Positions 25,694 through 34,178 of a stretch of 64,000 nucleotides of DNA are shown one piece after another. This DNA comes from Luteimonas cucumeris. GTDB lineage: Bacteria > Pseudomonadota > Gammaproteobacteria > Xanthomonadales > Xanthomonadaceae. The translations under genes and the position numbers were made by a program. Positions within the stretch are counted from its first letter, which is position 1, and every line of letters begins with the position of its first letter. The notes beneath the pieces were generated by a model. That model was not told the DNA's origin. It saw nothing but the letters and a program-made list of their open reading frames with translations, and ran no database searches. Where the stretch lies: positions 1-64,000 of the forward strand of contig NZ_VLKN01000001.1 of assembly GCF_007830035.1 (NCBI RefSeq). The letters are read 5' to 3'.

Positions 25694-26094
25694 CCGAACG
25701 CCCCGACGCGCCACCTTCGGCCAGAATACCGTCGCCGCCCGCCAGGCGCGCCGAAGCAGCGGCGGATGAAGGGCCAACGACGGCATGAAAAGCGCCGAGC
25801 ATGACCCTTGATAGGACTGCCGAGGCCCAAAAAGCGCCAACATCGGCGCGCAAAGTGCCAAGCCTGCCGCTCGCAGGGCCATGCACGGCACTTTTTGTGC
25901 CAGGCATGGCGGAAATTCGTCTTGGGGTCAACCCGAAAAGCGGCGGGCTCGGCACATCCAGTGCCGGCGGTGGCCCTTTCAGCGACACGGGTGGCGAAAA
26001 AAGCGCCACGCGTGGCACTTTCGTGCATGAGGTCGAGATCGAACGTGGCGACGGAAGCGCAAAAAGCGTCGAGGGAACCGCTTTGCGTGCCGTA
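25694..26094 (-). repeat. Array of 19 degenerate 21-bp tandem repeats
   Basis: The gap 25623-26134 has no convincing gene. Read on the minus strand, 26094 down to 25694 falls into 19 consecutive units, 17 of 21 bp and two of 22 bp. Most fit TGGCRCTTTT-N3-GCC, and many are inverted repeats in themselves (for example GGCACAAAAAGTGCC, GGCGCTTTTTTCGCC, GGCACTGGATGTGCC). Units are diverged but in phase over about 400 bp. Several frames stay open only because the units lack stops. Confidence 0.75.
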
Positions 26095-26115
26095 GGTGGC
26101 AACGGGTTTGGGGAT

Positions 26116-26134
26116 GGTGGGCCGAGGGCCCACC
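26116..26134. terminator. Hairpin after the hemY-operon end
   Basis: GGTGGGCC pairs with GGGCCCACC around a tiny loop, directly after the stop (26135) of the last minus-strand gene. No T run, so a weak or factor-assisted terminator at best. Confidence 0.45.
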
Positions 26135-26536
26135 CTAGGTGCGAATGGGTGCGGCGACGCACAGTTCGCGCCTGATCGCGGCTTCCGCTGTCGCACGGAT
26201 CGCCGGCCAGTTGCGCCTGCCGTCTTCGCGACGGGTTTGAGCGGCGGGCATGCGCGCATGGACGAGGCGTGCCTGCGACCACGAGCGCGCCGGCGACGGC
26301 ACGAACAGTGCGATCACTTCGCCGTTGAGTCCGGCGCTGCGATCGACGCGGCCGCGCCGGTCGAGCCGGCCGAGCCGGCCGTACAGCGGCTTGGCCGCGT
26401 AGTAGCCGAGCAGGCGCCGTTGCTGGCGCAGCGCATGGAAGTCGTCGTCGTGCAGCGGATAGCGGAAGTAGTGGCGTGCGCCCGGCACGGTGCCCAGCGC
26501 GGATGGATCGAGCGAGCGTGGAAGCCGGTCGGCCAC
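26135..26536 (-). CDS. Small hypothetical protein downstream of hemY
   Basis: About 133 aa from a GTG at 26536, 10 nt after the hemY stop, so probably translated from the same mRNA. Recognisable features: 'VPGARHYFRYPLHDDDFHALRQQRRLLGYYAAKPLYGRLGRLDRRGRVDRSAGLNGEVIALFVPSPARSWSQARL', a basic, Arg-rich sequence with no signal peptide or membrane segment. I do not recognise the family. The start is uncertain because no ATG is available in a sensible place. Confidence 0.6.
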   Translation of the reverse strand: MADRLPRSLDPSALGTVPGARHYFRYPLHDDDFHALRQQRRLLGYYAAKPLYGRLGRLDRRGRVDRSAGLNGEVIALFVPSPARSWSQARLVHARMPAAQTRREDGRRNWPAIRATAEAAIRRELCVAAPIRT

Positions 26537-26546
26537 GGTGGCGATG

Positions 26547-27797
26547 TTATTCGCGCAGGCGCGGCATGCCGTGTTCGTTGCGTTCTTCCACGGCGGCCTG
26601 GTCGTAGATCTTCTGGCGCAGGTCGCGGCCGGCCAGTTCCTGCACCGGTTCGTTGCGCGAGGCGCGCAGTGCGTTGGCGTAACTGAGCCGCGCGCGCGGT
26701 TCGTCGCCGGCGGCGGCGAGGCCGCTGCCGAGTTCTTCCCAGGCGGCGCTGCCGGCGCCCTGCGCCAGGGCGCGATGCAGGTATTCCTCGGCCTGCGACC
26801 ATTGTCCCTGCGCGCGTGCGAGTCGTGCCAACGCCAGCAGCAGCGCGGGGCTGGACGGGTGGGTCTGCAGCCAGCGTTCGGCATTGGCGCGGCGTGCGTC
26901 GAGGCGGCCGATCAACAGGCGTCCGTACAGGTCGGCCAGCGATTCGTCCCAGCGCGTATCCAGCGCCTGCTCGAGACTTTTTGCCGCGGCCTCGTCCCAG
27001 CGCAGTGCCGCCGCGCGTTCGGCGTAGGCGGCGACGACCTCGGCTTCGCTCTTGGCGGTCTTCGGCAACGTTTCCCAGCGCTCGGCCAGCACGTTGGCAT
27101 CGGCGGCCTGGCGCAGCGAGGCCTCGGCCCAACGCGCCTGTAGTTCGTCCAACCGCTCGTCCGGCAGCGCGTTCTGTTGCCGCATCGCGCCGAGCAGGCC
27201 ATAGGCCTGGCCGGCCTGGCCGGACGCGGCCAGCGCTTCGGCGCGCAGCACCAGGCCGCGCGGCGGCAACGGCTGCGCGGTGGGTGCGTCGAGCGCGACC
27301 AGCGCATCGGTCGGACGATGCTGGGCCAGCGAACGTTCGGCGACGGCAATGGCGCGCGAAGCTGGATGACGCTCGCCGAGTGCATCGAGGTGCTGCTGCG
27401 CGGCGACGGCGTCGCCACGGGCATCGGCCGCACGCGCGGCGGCAATGCGTGCGACCGCTTCGACGTGTTCGTCCTCGGCGGCCTGCAGCAGCAGCTTCTC
27501 CGCACGCGCCCAATGACCTTGGTGCAGGGCGTTGAGGCCGTCGGCCAGCCGCGCGCGCGATTGCTTCTGGCGCATGCCGCGCCAGGCGCGGAACGGCAAT
27601 GCCAGCAACGTCCACAGCACCCACAGCGCGAACACCAGCGCCAGCAGGATCAGCAGGCCGGAAGTGACGGTGGTGGTGTAGTCATGACCGCGATAGCGCA
27701 CCAGCACGTAGCCGGGATCCTGCAGCAGCAGTTGCGCGACCAACGCGCCGACCACGGCCAGGGCCAGCCAGAACAGGATGTTGCGGAACAGGTTCAT
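26547..27797 (-). CDS. hemY: HemY, TPR protein of the haem operon
   Basis: 416 aa. Two N-terminal membrane helices ('NILFWLALAVVGALVAQLLL', 'TVTSGLLILLALVFALWVLWTLLAL') flank the HemY_N signature 'DPGYVLVRYRGHDYTTT'. The rest is TPR-like helix pairs rich in Ala and Arg. HemY of proteobacteria is an inner-membrane protein encoded after hemX; it is thought to help the late steps of protohaem synthesis, but is not an oxidase. Order hemD-hemX-hemY is conserved here on the minus strand, with a 44-nt gap from hemX. Confidence 0.9.
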   Translation of the reverse strand: MNLFRNILFWLALAVVGALVAQLLLQDPGYVLVRYRGHDYTTTVTSGLLILLALVFALWVLWTLLALPFRAWRGMRQKQSRARLADGLNALHQGHWARAEKLLLQAAEDEHVEAVARIAAARAADARGDAVAAQQHLDALGERHPASRAIAVAERSLAQHRPTDALVALDAPTAQPLPPRGLVLRAEALAASGQAGQAYGLLGAMRQQNALPDERLDELQARWAEASLRQAADANVLAERWETLPKTAKSEAEVVAAYAERAAALRWDEAAAKSLEQALDTRWDESLADLYGRLLIGRLDARRANAERWLQTHPSSPALLLALARLARAQGQWSQAEEYLHRALAQGAGSAAWEELGSGLAAAGDEPRARLSYANALRASRNEPVQELAGRDLRQKIYDQAAVEERNEHGMPRLRE

Positions 27798-27841
27798 CGC
27801 AGGCTCCTTGCGGTGCTGTTACAGCGTGCTTCGACGACGGC

Positions 27842-28840
27842 TCAGCGCGCGCCGCGCAAGGCGCGCAGCTGTTGCAGGCTGCTGCCGAGCACCGGCAGGT
27901 CCAGCGTCAACGGCTGCGCCTGCAGGCTGCGCAGCTTGTCGCGGCGTGCGCGCAGTTCGGTCGAGTCTGGCCACAGGCGCGTGAGCCAAGCGTCGACGCG
28001 CGCCAGCGCGGTGCGCCAGGCAGCGGCATCGCGACGTTCCAGCGCCGCGCGCGCCAGCGTCAGTTCCAGCTGCATCGCGGCCAGGCCGGCGCCGCGGTCG
28101 ACAGGTTCGACGATCACGTTGCCCTGCGTCGGCCTGATCTCGACGATGCGTCCGAACGCGCGTTGCCACCACGACAGGTCCGCCGATTCCACCGCGCGAC
28201 GACGCTGCGGCAGCGCCTGCAAGGTCGCGGCGAAGGCTTCCAGCTTGCCGGCAGCGGCGTGGCGCGGATCGGCGCCGACGGCGTCCAGCGCGGCACGTTC
28301 CTGCGCCAGGGTCTGGCGCAGGCTGAGGTAGGCGGGATCGTCGATGCCGTCGAGCACGCCGGCGGCAAGCGCATAGCTGCGGCGCGCGCCGTCCAGGTCG
28401 GAGGCCAGATCCAGCCGCTGCGCGGCGCTGGTCAGCAGCAATTCGACTTCGTCCAGGCGCAGGGCCTGCGCGCCGTGGCGGTCGGGATCGGCGAGCCGGG
28501 ACAGGTTGTCCTCGAGCAGCGCGGCGCGCTGGCCGATGCCGAGCAGTTCGTCGCGCAGCACGCGGTTGGTGGCGTCGGCCTGCTGCAGGCGCTGTGCCTG
28601 CGAGCGCTGGTCGCGGCGCAGGGCGTCCAGGCTCTCCTCGAGCAGGCCCACGCGCTGCTCGGCGTCGGCGACCTGCGCCTGCGCGCTGGCCTGGCGCGAC
28701 TGCCAGGCCTGCCAGCCCCACCAGCCGGCACCGGCGAGCAGCAGCACGGCAAGCAGCCACCAGCCCCCTGAGCGGGTGCGGCGGATCGGGACGGAAGAGG
28801 TCGGGTCGTTCACGGAAAAGGTCTGCGCAAGGCCGCTCAT
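27842..28840 (-). CDS. hemX: HemX, uroporphyrinogen-III C-methyltransferase-like protein
   Basis: 332 aa. Short cytoplasmic N-terminus, one membrane helix ('WWLLAVLLLAGAGWWGWQAW', about 27-46), a coiled-coil segment ('VADAEQRVGLLEESLDALRRDQRSQAQRLQQ'), then the helical HemX domain with 'LDEVELLLTSAAQRL' and 'WWQRAFGRIVEIRPT'. Although annotated in databases as a methyltransferase, this family lacks the SAM-binding fold and probably scaffolds haem enzymes. The ATG at 28840 overlaps the hemD stop in an ATGA, so translation is coupled. Confidence 0.9.
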   Translation of the reverse strand: MSGLAQTFSVNDPTSSVPIRRTRSGGWWLLAVLLLAGAGWWGWQAWQSRQASAQAQVADAEQRVGLLEESLDALRRDQRSQAQRLQQADATNRVLRDELLGIGQRAALLEDNLSRLADPDRHGAQALRLDEVELLLTSAAQRLDLASDLDGARRSYALAAGVLDGIDDPAYLSLRQTLAQERAALDAVGADPRHAAAGKLEAFAATLQALPQRRRAVESADLSWWQRAFGRIVEIRPTQGNVIVEPVDRGAGLAAMQLELTLARAALERRDAAAWRTALARVDAWLTRLWPDSTELRARRDKLRSLQAQPLTLDLPVLGSSLQQLRALRGAR

Positions 28841-29628
28841 GCTAACGGAAGCGGGCCTGCGGCCGCATGCGCCGCTGCCGCGAGCAGGGCCGCGGGGCGC
28901 GCACTGTCGGCGACGATCACGTCGTCGAATCCTGCCGCGCGCGCCAGCGCGGCCAGGCGCGCACTGGCCGCGATCGCGCGCGCGAGCCGCAGCTTGTCGG
29001 CCAGTTCCGGCGGCAGTGCGGCCAGCGTGCGTTGCAGGGCTTCGCCGCTGCTCAGCGCCAGCGCGTACGGCGCCGCCAGCGCGCGCAGTCGCGCCAGCGC
29101 CTGCGGATTCCACGCGATCGGCTCGCGGGTGTAGACGTCGCAGCGCACGACGCGTGCACCGCGCGCGACCAGTGCGGGCGTGATCGTGCCGCGTCCGCCC
29201 GGTGCGGTGACCAGGCCGACACGGCTGCCGCGCAGGGATTGCAATGGCGGCAGCGCCAGCAGGCCTTCGCTGTCCATCCGCGTCGGTGCGTGCACCTGTG
29301 CGACGCCGGCGCGATGCAATGCGCGCGCCGTGCCTTCGCCGACGGCAAGCCAGGTCTGCCCGCGTCGTGCGCGCAGGCGTTGCAGCGTCGCCGCGGCCTT
29401 GACGGCGGCAGGGCTGGTGAACAGCACGCGTTCCAGTTGCAGGGTTTCGCGCAGGCATGCACGCGTCGTCGCATCGTCGAGCAGCCGCAGTCGCCACGGC
29501 GACAGCGCCAGCACGCGCGCGCCGTGGCGCGCGGCGGCGCGGCGCAGTTCGGCGTGCTCGCCGGCCGGGCGCAGCGAGATCAGCTGCCAGCCGGCGAGCG
29601 CTCTGTCGGAGGAGATCGGAGACGGCAC
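28837..29628 (-). CDS. hemD: Uroporphyrinogen-III synthase
   Basis: About 263 aa from the GTG at 29628, which leaves the short N-terminus before 'WQLISLRPAGEHAELRRAAARHGARVLALSP' usual for the family; an in-frame ATG at 29697 would overlap the start of the divergent gene. Other marks are 'LFTSPAAVKAA', 'WLAVGEGTARAL', 'VGLVTAPGGRGTITPALVARGARV' and 'VYTREPIAW'. It closes and inverts ring D of hydroxymethylbilane to give uroporphyrinogen III for haem and sirohaem. First gene of the hemDXY cluster; hemC is not beside it. Confidence 0.9.
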   Translation of the reverse strand: MPSPISSDRALAGWQLISLRPAGEHAELRRAAARHGARVLALSPWRLRLLDDATTRACLRETLQLERVLFTSPAAVKAAATLQRLRARRGQTWLAVGEGTARALHRAGVAQVHAPTRMDSEGLLALPPLQSLRGSRVGLVTAPGGRGTITPALVARGARVVRCDVYTREPIAWNPQALARLRALAAPYALALSSGEALQRTLAALPPELADKLRLARAIAASARLAALARAAGFDDVIVADSARPAALLAAAAHAAAGPLPLA

Positions 29629-29695
29629 GACGACAGCTTGGCATAGCCATCGAGCATCGGGCACGTATCCTGACACTCGATCCCAAGACTCGGAC

Positions 29696-30157
29696 ATGAT
29701 GAATACCGACACCGCACTCGCGAAACTCGATGCCTATTACCAGGCGATGCCGCCCGTGGCGGCGATGCACCTGCGCATTGCCCACTACGACGGCGAACGC
29801 CTGCGTCTGCAGGCGCCGCTGGCCCATCACGTCAACGACAAGGGCTGCGCGTTCGGCGGCAGCATGAACTCGCTGATGACGCTGGCCTCGTGGGGCCTGG
29901 TATCGATGCGGCTGGAAGCGGCCGGGCTGCATTCGGACGTGTATGTGGCCGACAACCAGGTGCGCTACCTGGCGCCGCTGTTCGCCGACCTGGAAGCCGA
30001 AGCCGAGTTGTCGACGGAGGCGTCGTGGGACGACTTCATTGCCAGCCTGCGCGCGCGCGGCCGCGCCCGCACCCACGTCGAAGCGCGCGTGCCGCTGCCC
30101 GATGGTGGTGTCGCGGCGACGTTCCGCGCGCGCTTCGTCGCCTTCGCCAAGGGTTAG
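29696..30157 (+). CDS. Thioesterase of the YiiD C-terminal family (hotdog fold)
   Basis: 153 aa. Hotdog thioesterase motifs: 'MPPVAAMHLRIAHYDGERLRLQAPLAHHVNDKGCAFGGSMNSLMTLASWGLV' with the conserved N-x-x-G-x-x-F-G-G loop, and 'VADNQVRYLAPLFADLEAEAEL' for the second half of the sheet. This matches the putative-thioesterase domain found at the C-terminus of E. coli YiiD (FabY-related); here it is free-standing. The substrate is probably an acyl-CoA or acyl-ACP. Divergent from hemD. Confidence 0.83.
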   Translation: MMNTDTALAKLDAYYQAMPPVAAMHLRIAHYDGERLRLQAPLAHHVNDKGCAFGGSMNSLMTLASWGLVSMRLEAAGLHSDVYVADNQVRYLAPLFADLEAEAELSTEASWDDFIASLRARGRARTHVEARVPLPDGGVAATFRARFVAFAKG

Positions 30158-30188
30158 GATGCACGCCAGGTCCAAGGGGAGTGCGGCG

Positions 30189-30599
30189 ATGATGCGCAAA
30201 GTCATGATCGTGCTGGCGGTGCTGTTGCTGGCGCTGGCCGGCTGTGACGGCAAGCAGAAGAACGCGTTGCTGGCCGCCCAGAACGCCTACGCCAGCGCGA
30301 TCCGCTGGGGCGAGTACGAGAGCGCCTGGCAGCGCGTCGATCCGGAGTACCGCGAACAGCATCCGCTGACCGAACTGGACCTGGAGCGCTATGCGCAGGT
30401 GCAGATCTCCGCGTATCGCGACCTGGACAGCACGGTGCTGCCCGACGGCAGTCCGGCGCGGCTGATCGAGATCGGCGTGATCAACCGTCACACCCAGGCC
30501 GAGCGCAGCGTGCGCTATCGCGAAGAATGGCGCTGGGATCCGGAGAAGAAGACCTGGTGGGTGCGGCAGGGGCTGCCGGACCTGTGGGCGGGTAGCTGA
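30189..30599 (+). CDS. Hypothetical lipoprotein
   Basis: 136 aa with lipoprotein signal MMRKVMIVLAVLLLALAGC. The mature part ('NALLAAQNAYASAIRWGEYESAWQRVDPEYREQHPLTELDLERYAQVQISAYRD...WRWDPEKKTWWVRQGLPDLW') looks like a small SnoaL/NTF2-like alpha-beta fold, but this is only a visual impression. It lies 31 nt after the thioesterase gene and may be in its operon. No function is claimed. Confidence 0.75.
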   Translation: MMRKVMIVLAVLLLALAGCDGKQKNALLAAQNAYASAIRWGEYESAWQRVDPEYREQHPLTELDLERYAQVQISAYRDLDSTVLPDGSPARLIEIGVINRHTQAERSVRYREEWRWDPEKKTWWVRQGLPDLWAGS

Positions 30600-30604
30600 G
30601 GGGT

Positions 30605-30672
30605 TGTGGGAGCGGCTTCCAGCCGCGACAGCAATTGCCAGCGGTACTTCGCGGCTGGAAGCTGCTCCCACA
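30605..30672. repeat. REP-like inverted repeat
   Basis: The 24-nt arm 30605-30628, starting TGTGGGAGCGGCTTCCAGCC, pairs with 30649-30672 with one mismatch. This type of 'TGTGGGAGCGGCTT' palindrome is common between genes of pseudomonads and xanthomonads. Confidence 0.8.
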
Positions 30673-30747
30673 GCAAAGTGGGCTTTCTTTGCGCCGTCGC
30701 CGCGACTCGGCGACAATCGCGGCCCGTGTCGCGCCGATGATCCCCAC

Positions 30748-31185
30748 TTGAATTTCGAAGAACTGCTGGCCTTCGCCGGCCGCAATCCGATGCTGTCGAT
30801 GGCCCTGGTCGGCCTGACGGTCGCCATCGTCTACCTGGAAGTCGCCCGCCTGTTCCGTCCGTACAAGGCGTTGCGCCCGGCCGAACTGACCGGCCTGATC
30901 AACCGCGAGGACGCGCTGGTGGTGGACCTGTCGGCCATCGGCGACTTCGAGAAGGGCCATATCGCCGGCAGCCGCAACGTGGCGCCGAGCCAGTTCGATC
31001 CCGAAAACAAGCTGCTCGCCGGCGCGCGCGCGCTGCCGGTGGTGGCGGTATGCCGCAACGGCCAGGCTTCGGCGGATGCCGCCAAGCGGCTGAAGAAGGC
31101 CGGCTTCGAGAAGGTGTACTGGCTCGACGGCGGCATCGCCGCCTGGCAGCACGCGGATCTGCCGCTGGTGAAGGGCAAGGGCTGA
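30748..31185 (+). CDS. Membrane-anchored rhodanese-like sulfurtransferase
   Basis: 145 aa if the TTG at 30748 starts it; this gives the usual N-terminus 'NFEELLAFAGRNPMLSMALVGLTVAIVYLEVARLF' with one membrane anchor. The rhodanese domain has 'ALVVDLSAIGDFEKGHIAGSRNVAPSQF' and the active loop 'VVAVCRNGQASADAAKRL' with the catalytic Cys, ending 'WLDGGIAAW'. It transfers sulfane sulfur, with unknown acceptor. The position before secB-gpsA is conserved in many gammaproteobacteria (yibN). Confidence 0.85.
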   Translation: MNFEELLAFAGRNPMLSMALVGLTVAIVYLEVARLFRPYKALRPAELTGLINREDALVVDLSAIGDFEKGHIAGSRNVAPSQFDPENKLLAGARALPVVAVCRNGQASADAAKRLKKAGFEKVYWLDGGIAAWQHADLPLVKGKG

Positions 31186-31325
31186 AAGCAGGGTCTGGGA
31201 TCTGGGGGCTTGCAGTGATGCGCGCTTCCGTTTTCAGCCCCCAGATCCTAGCCCCCAGTCCCCGTTCCACCCCCATGCAATAATCCCGCTCTTACCCGCA
31301 AGCACAACCGAATTGGAGTAGCACC

Positions 31326-31847
31326 ATGTCCGACGAAACCAGCAACGGCGCGGCCGCTCCGGCCGAACAGGCCGCCGGCGCCACCTTCGTGGTCGAGAAG
31401 CTGTACCTGAAGGACGTTTCGTTCGAAGCGCCGAACGCGCCGCAGGTGTTCAACGAGCAGGGCCAGCCGGACCTGCAGATGAACCTCAACCAGCGCGTGC
31501 AGCGGCTCGGCGACAACGTGTTCGAAGTCGTGCTCGGCATCACCCTGACCTGCACCGTCAACGGCAAGACCGCGTACCTGGCCGAAGTGCAGCAGGCCGG
31601 CGTGTTCGGCCTCAGCGGTTTCGCCGACCAGGGCCTGGACGCCATGCTCGGCACGCAGTGCCCGAACGTGCTGTACCCGTATGCGCGCCAGGCGATCGGC
31701 GACCTGATCCAGGGTGGCGGCTTCCCGCCGTTCTACCTGCAGCCGATCAACTTCGACGCGGTCTATGCCGAAGGCCTGCGCCAGCGCGCCGAGTCGCAGC
31801 AGAACGGCGAGCTGTCCTCCGGCACGGAGACGGCCGGCAACGCCTGA
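31326..31847 (+). CDS. secB: Protein-export chaperone SecB
   Basis: 173 aa, a cytoplasmic tetrameric chaperone that keeps precursors unfolded and hands them to SecA. Family pattern: '[35 protein letters not shown]', '[11 protein letters not shown]', '[14 protein letters not shown]', '[36 protein letters not shown]'. Slightly longer than E. coli SecB (155 aa), with Ala/Gly-rich ends. It is 3 nt from gpsA, as expected. Confidence 0.96.
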   Translation: MSDETSNGAAAPAEQAAGATFVVEKLYLKDVSFEAPNAPQVFNEQGQPDLQMNLNQRVQRLGDNVFEVVLGITLTCTVNGKTAYLAEVQQAGVFGLSGFADQGLDAMLGTQCPNVLYPYARQAIGDLIQGGGFPPFYLQPINFDAVYAEGLRQRAESQQNGELSSGTETAGNA

Positions 31848-31850
31848 GCC

Positions 31851-32873
31851 ATGACCACCGCGCCCTCCGTGGCGGTGTTGGGCGCGGGCTCCTGGGGCAC
31901 CGCGCTGGCTGCGCTGATCGCACGGCACGATCATCCGGTCGTGCTGTGGGGTCGTGACGCCGATGGCGTCGCGGCCATCGACCAGCGCCACGAAAATCCA
32001 CGCTACCTGCCCGGCATCGCGCTGCCGGAATCGCTGCGCGCCACCACCGACCTCGCGCTCGCGCTGCGCGGCGCCGAACTGGTGCTGGTGGTGGTGCCGT
32101 CGCACGCCTTCGCCGAAACCTTGCGCCTGCTGGCGCCGCATCGTCCGTCCGGCGCCGGCGTGGCCTGGGCCACCAAGGGTTTCGAGCCTGGTTCCGGGCG
32201 TTTCCTGCATGAGGTCGCCGCCGACATCCTCGGCGAAGACGTGCCGCTGGCGGTGGTCACCGGTCCGTCCTTCGCCAAGGAAGTGGCGCTCGGCCTGCCG
32301 ACTGCGCTGACCGTGCACTCCGACGATGCCGCGTTCGCGCAGCAGGTCGCCGACGTGCTGCACGGACCGGCGTTTCGCGCCTACACCGGCAACGACATGG
32401 TCGGTGCCGAACTCGGCGGCGCGATGAAGAACGTGCTGGCGGTCGCCACCGGCGTCGCCGATGGCATGCAGCTGGGCCTCAATGCGCGTGCCGGCCTGAT
32501 CACCCGCGGCCTCAACGAGATGCTGCGCCTGTCCGCGGCGATCGGTGCGCAGCCGGAAACGCTGATGGGCCTGGCCGGCCTCGGCGACCTGGTGCTGACC
32601 TGCACCGGCGACCTGTCGCGCAACCGCCGCCTGGGCCTGGCGCTGGGCCGAGGGCAATCGATCGCCGACGCGGTGCGCGAGATCGGACAGGTGGTCGAGT
32701 CGGTGCAGACCGCCGACGAAGTGATGCGCCAGGCGCAACGCCACGGCGTGGAACTGCCGATCTCGCGTGCGGTGCAGGCGGTGCTGCATGGCGAACTGAC
32801 GCCGGCCGATGGCTTGCGGCAACTGCTGGGGCGCGAGCAGAAGGCGGAATATCCGGAAACGCTGTTCCGCTGA
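31851..32873 (+). CDS. gpsA: Glycerol-3-phosphate dehydrogenase [NAD(P)+]
   Basis: 340 aa. N-terminal Rossmann '[30 protein letters not shown]', '[12 protein letters not shown]', 'VVVPSHAF', '[16 protein letters not shown]', '[21 protein letters not shown]', and '[17 protein letters not shown]' with the catalytic Lys, '[23 protein letters not shown]'. It reduces dihydroxyacetone phosphate to sn-glycerol-3-phosphate for phospholipid synthesis. Cytoplasmic. The secB-gpsA pair is cotranscribed by spacing. Confidence 0.96.
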   Translation: MTTAPSVAVLGAGSWGTALAALIARHDHPVVLWGRDADGVAAIDQRHENPRYLPGIALPESLRATTDLALALRGAELVLVVVPSHAFAETLRLLAPHRPSGAGVAWATKGFEPGSGRFLHEVAADILGEDVPLAVVTGPSFAKEVALGLPTALTVHSDDAAFAQQVADVLHGPAFRAYTGNDMVGAELGGAMKNVLAVATGVADGMQLGLNARAGLITRGLNEMLRLSAAIGAQPETLMGLAGLGDLVLTCTGDLSRNRRLGLALGRGQSIADAVREIGQVVESVQTADEVMRQAQRHGVELPISRAVQAVLHGELTPADGLRQLLGREQKAEYPETLFR

Positions 32874-32904
32874 GCGCACGTTCGCTCCGCTGCTCTTGCT
32901 TGTA

Positions 32905-33310
32905 AGCCGTCATCCCCGCGTCCTTCGACAGGCTCAGGATGAGCGAGGCGGGACAAGCGCGAAGCGCGTAGAACGTCCGAAGGACGGCCCCGAAGGGGTG
33001 AGCGGAGCGAATAATCCAGTGACTTTGCATGTTTCGGAGCATTTGCCGACCTTTCAGGTCCAAGGGCTTCCGCCCGCTGCGCGAGCGGGTCACTTTCTTT
33101 TGCTGACCCAAAAGAAAGTAACCACTGCGCCGCAGGCGCGAACGGCGCAGCCGGCCCGAAGGGCGAAGGGCGCAGCCCTGAGTAAAGAAAAGGGTCTTCC
33201 CCGATCACAGCTCCCGTAGCGGTGTGCAGTCCTCGTAGATTTTCCGACTCGCCCTCCTGGCTCGGTCGGAAAACGGCGCACATCCATGTGCGCCGCCCTG
33301 CGGGTCTATG
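32905..33310. repeat. Dispersed composite repeat, copy C
   Basis: The 538-bp gap 32874-33411 holds no gene. It carries CCTTCGACAGGCTCAGGATG (about 32921), AATCCAGTGACTTTG, GCCGACCTTTCAGGTC, a hairpin GTCACTTTCTTTTG / CAAAAGAAAGTAAC (about 33089-33122), GGTCTTCCCCGATCA, and a run of about 50 bp around TTTTCCGACTCGCCCTCCTG nearly identical to copy B, ending with a GCACATCCATGTGC palindrome. A terminator follows at 33365. Confidence 0.75.
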
Positions 33311-33364
33311 GGATTGCGAGCGTTTTGTGCGTCGGCAAGCCAAGCCAAACCGAATCAATCAGCC

Positions 33365-33394
33365 AAAAAAAGCCCGGCCGAAGTCGGGCTTTTT
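33365..33394. terminator. Bidirectional intrinsic terminator
   Basis: AAAAAGCCCG and CGGGCTTTTT form a stem with T runs on both strands. It ends the minus-strand gene at 33412 and would also stop read-through from gpsA. Confidence 0.85.
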
Positions 33395-33411
33395 GTTTTC
33401 GCTGATCACGC

Positions 33412-34005
33412 TCAGAAGCTGGCGCGTACGCCGATCAGGTATTTGGTGGCGTCCACGCCTTCGCCCATTTCGCCTGCTTCCAGTTCGCCGACCAGGCCCC
33501 AGGTCGGGTTGAACTTGACCTGCGCGCCGACCAGGGCGGAGAAGCCGTCGAAGTCGCCGCCGCTGTAGCTGCCTTTCACGTAGCCTTCGAAATTCTCGTT
33601 GAAGGCGCTGCGGAAGCCGACGCTGGCGCGATAGCCGTCGGCATCGGCGTCGCCGAATTCGTCGACATCGAGTTCCTGGCGCAGGTAGCCGATCTCGGCC
33701 AGCACGTCGGTGCTGTCGCTGAGCGGATAGTGGTAGCCGACGCCGAGCTGCAGTTCGCTGAAGTCGAGATCGATGCCGGCATCGTCGTTGGTGGCGGAGC
33801 CGTAGCTGCCGAAGAAATGGAAATCCTTGCCCGCTTCGACCGAGCCGCGGACCTGGAAGCCGTCGAAATCGGCATCGCCGACGTCGTCGACATCAATGTT
33901 GAGACGTGCATAACCGGCCTCGAGATAGGTGTAGCCCGGCTCGGCCGCGAAAGCGGTCAACGGTAAAGCCGCCAGCGCGAACGCCAGCACCAATTGCTTC
34001 TTCAT
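33412..34005 (-). CDS. Ax21-family outer-membrane beta-barrel protein (paralogue)
   Basis: 197 aa with signal peptide MKKQLVLAFALAALPLTAFAA. The mature protein has the Ax21-family pattern: 'GYTYLEAGYARLNIDVDDVGDADFDGFQVRGSVEAGKDFHFFGSYG', repeated Asp-rich turns, 'LQLGVGYHYPL', and a C-terminal Phe ('GVRASF') typical of barrel proteins. It is about 30% similar by eye to the neighbour at 34179. Outer-membrane location is expected. Both genes end in their own terminators, so they are separate transcription units on the minus strand. Confidence 0.8.
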   Translation of the reverse strand: MKKQLVLAFALAALPLTAFAAEPGYTYLEAGYARLNIDVDDVGDADFDGFQVRGSVEAGKDFHFFGSYGSATNDDAGIDLDFSELQLGVGYHYPLSDSTDVLAEIGYLRQELDVDEFGDADADGYRASVGFRSAFNENFEGYVKGSYSGGDFDGFSALVGAQVKFNPTWGLVGELEAGEMGEGVDATKYLIGVRASF

Positions 34006-34101
34006 GAAATCCCCTGTCCTGTATGTGTATGGCCGCGATCGCGGCGCCAGAATGATAAATTATCGTTAATCAGGCCGGCAACCGCGTGCATGCCCCCGCA
34101 T

Positions 34102-34127
34102 AAAAAAGCCCGGCCGAAGCCGGGCTT
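34102..34127 (-). terminator. Intrinsic terminator after ax21
   Basis: On the minus strand AAGCCCGGC, loop TTCG, GCCGGGCTT then TTTTTA: a strong stem with a T run, 50 nt after the stop of the 34179 gene. Confidence 0.88.
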
Positions 34128-34178
34128 GGATCGCGACGGCCGGGGGAGAGAGCCGTCAATCGCGATGTCGTGGTGCGA

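Noticed and set aside
25694-26094. CRISPR array
   Set aside because: The units are adjacent and 21 bp long with no unique spacers of 30-40 bp, and no cas genes are near.
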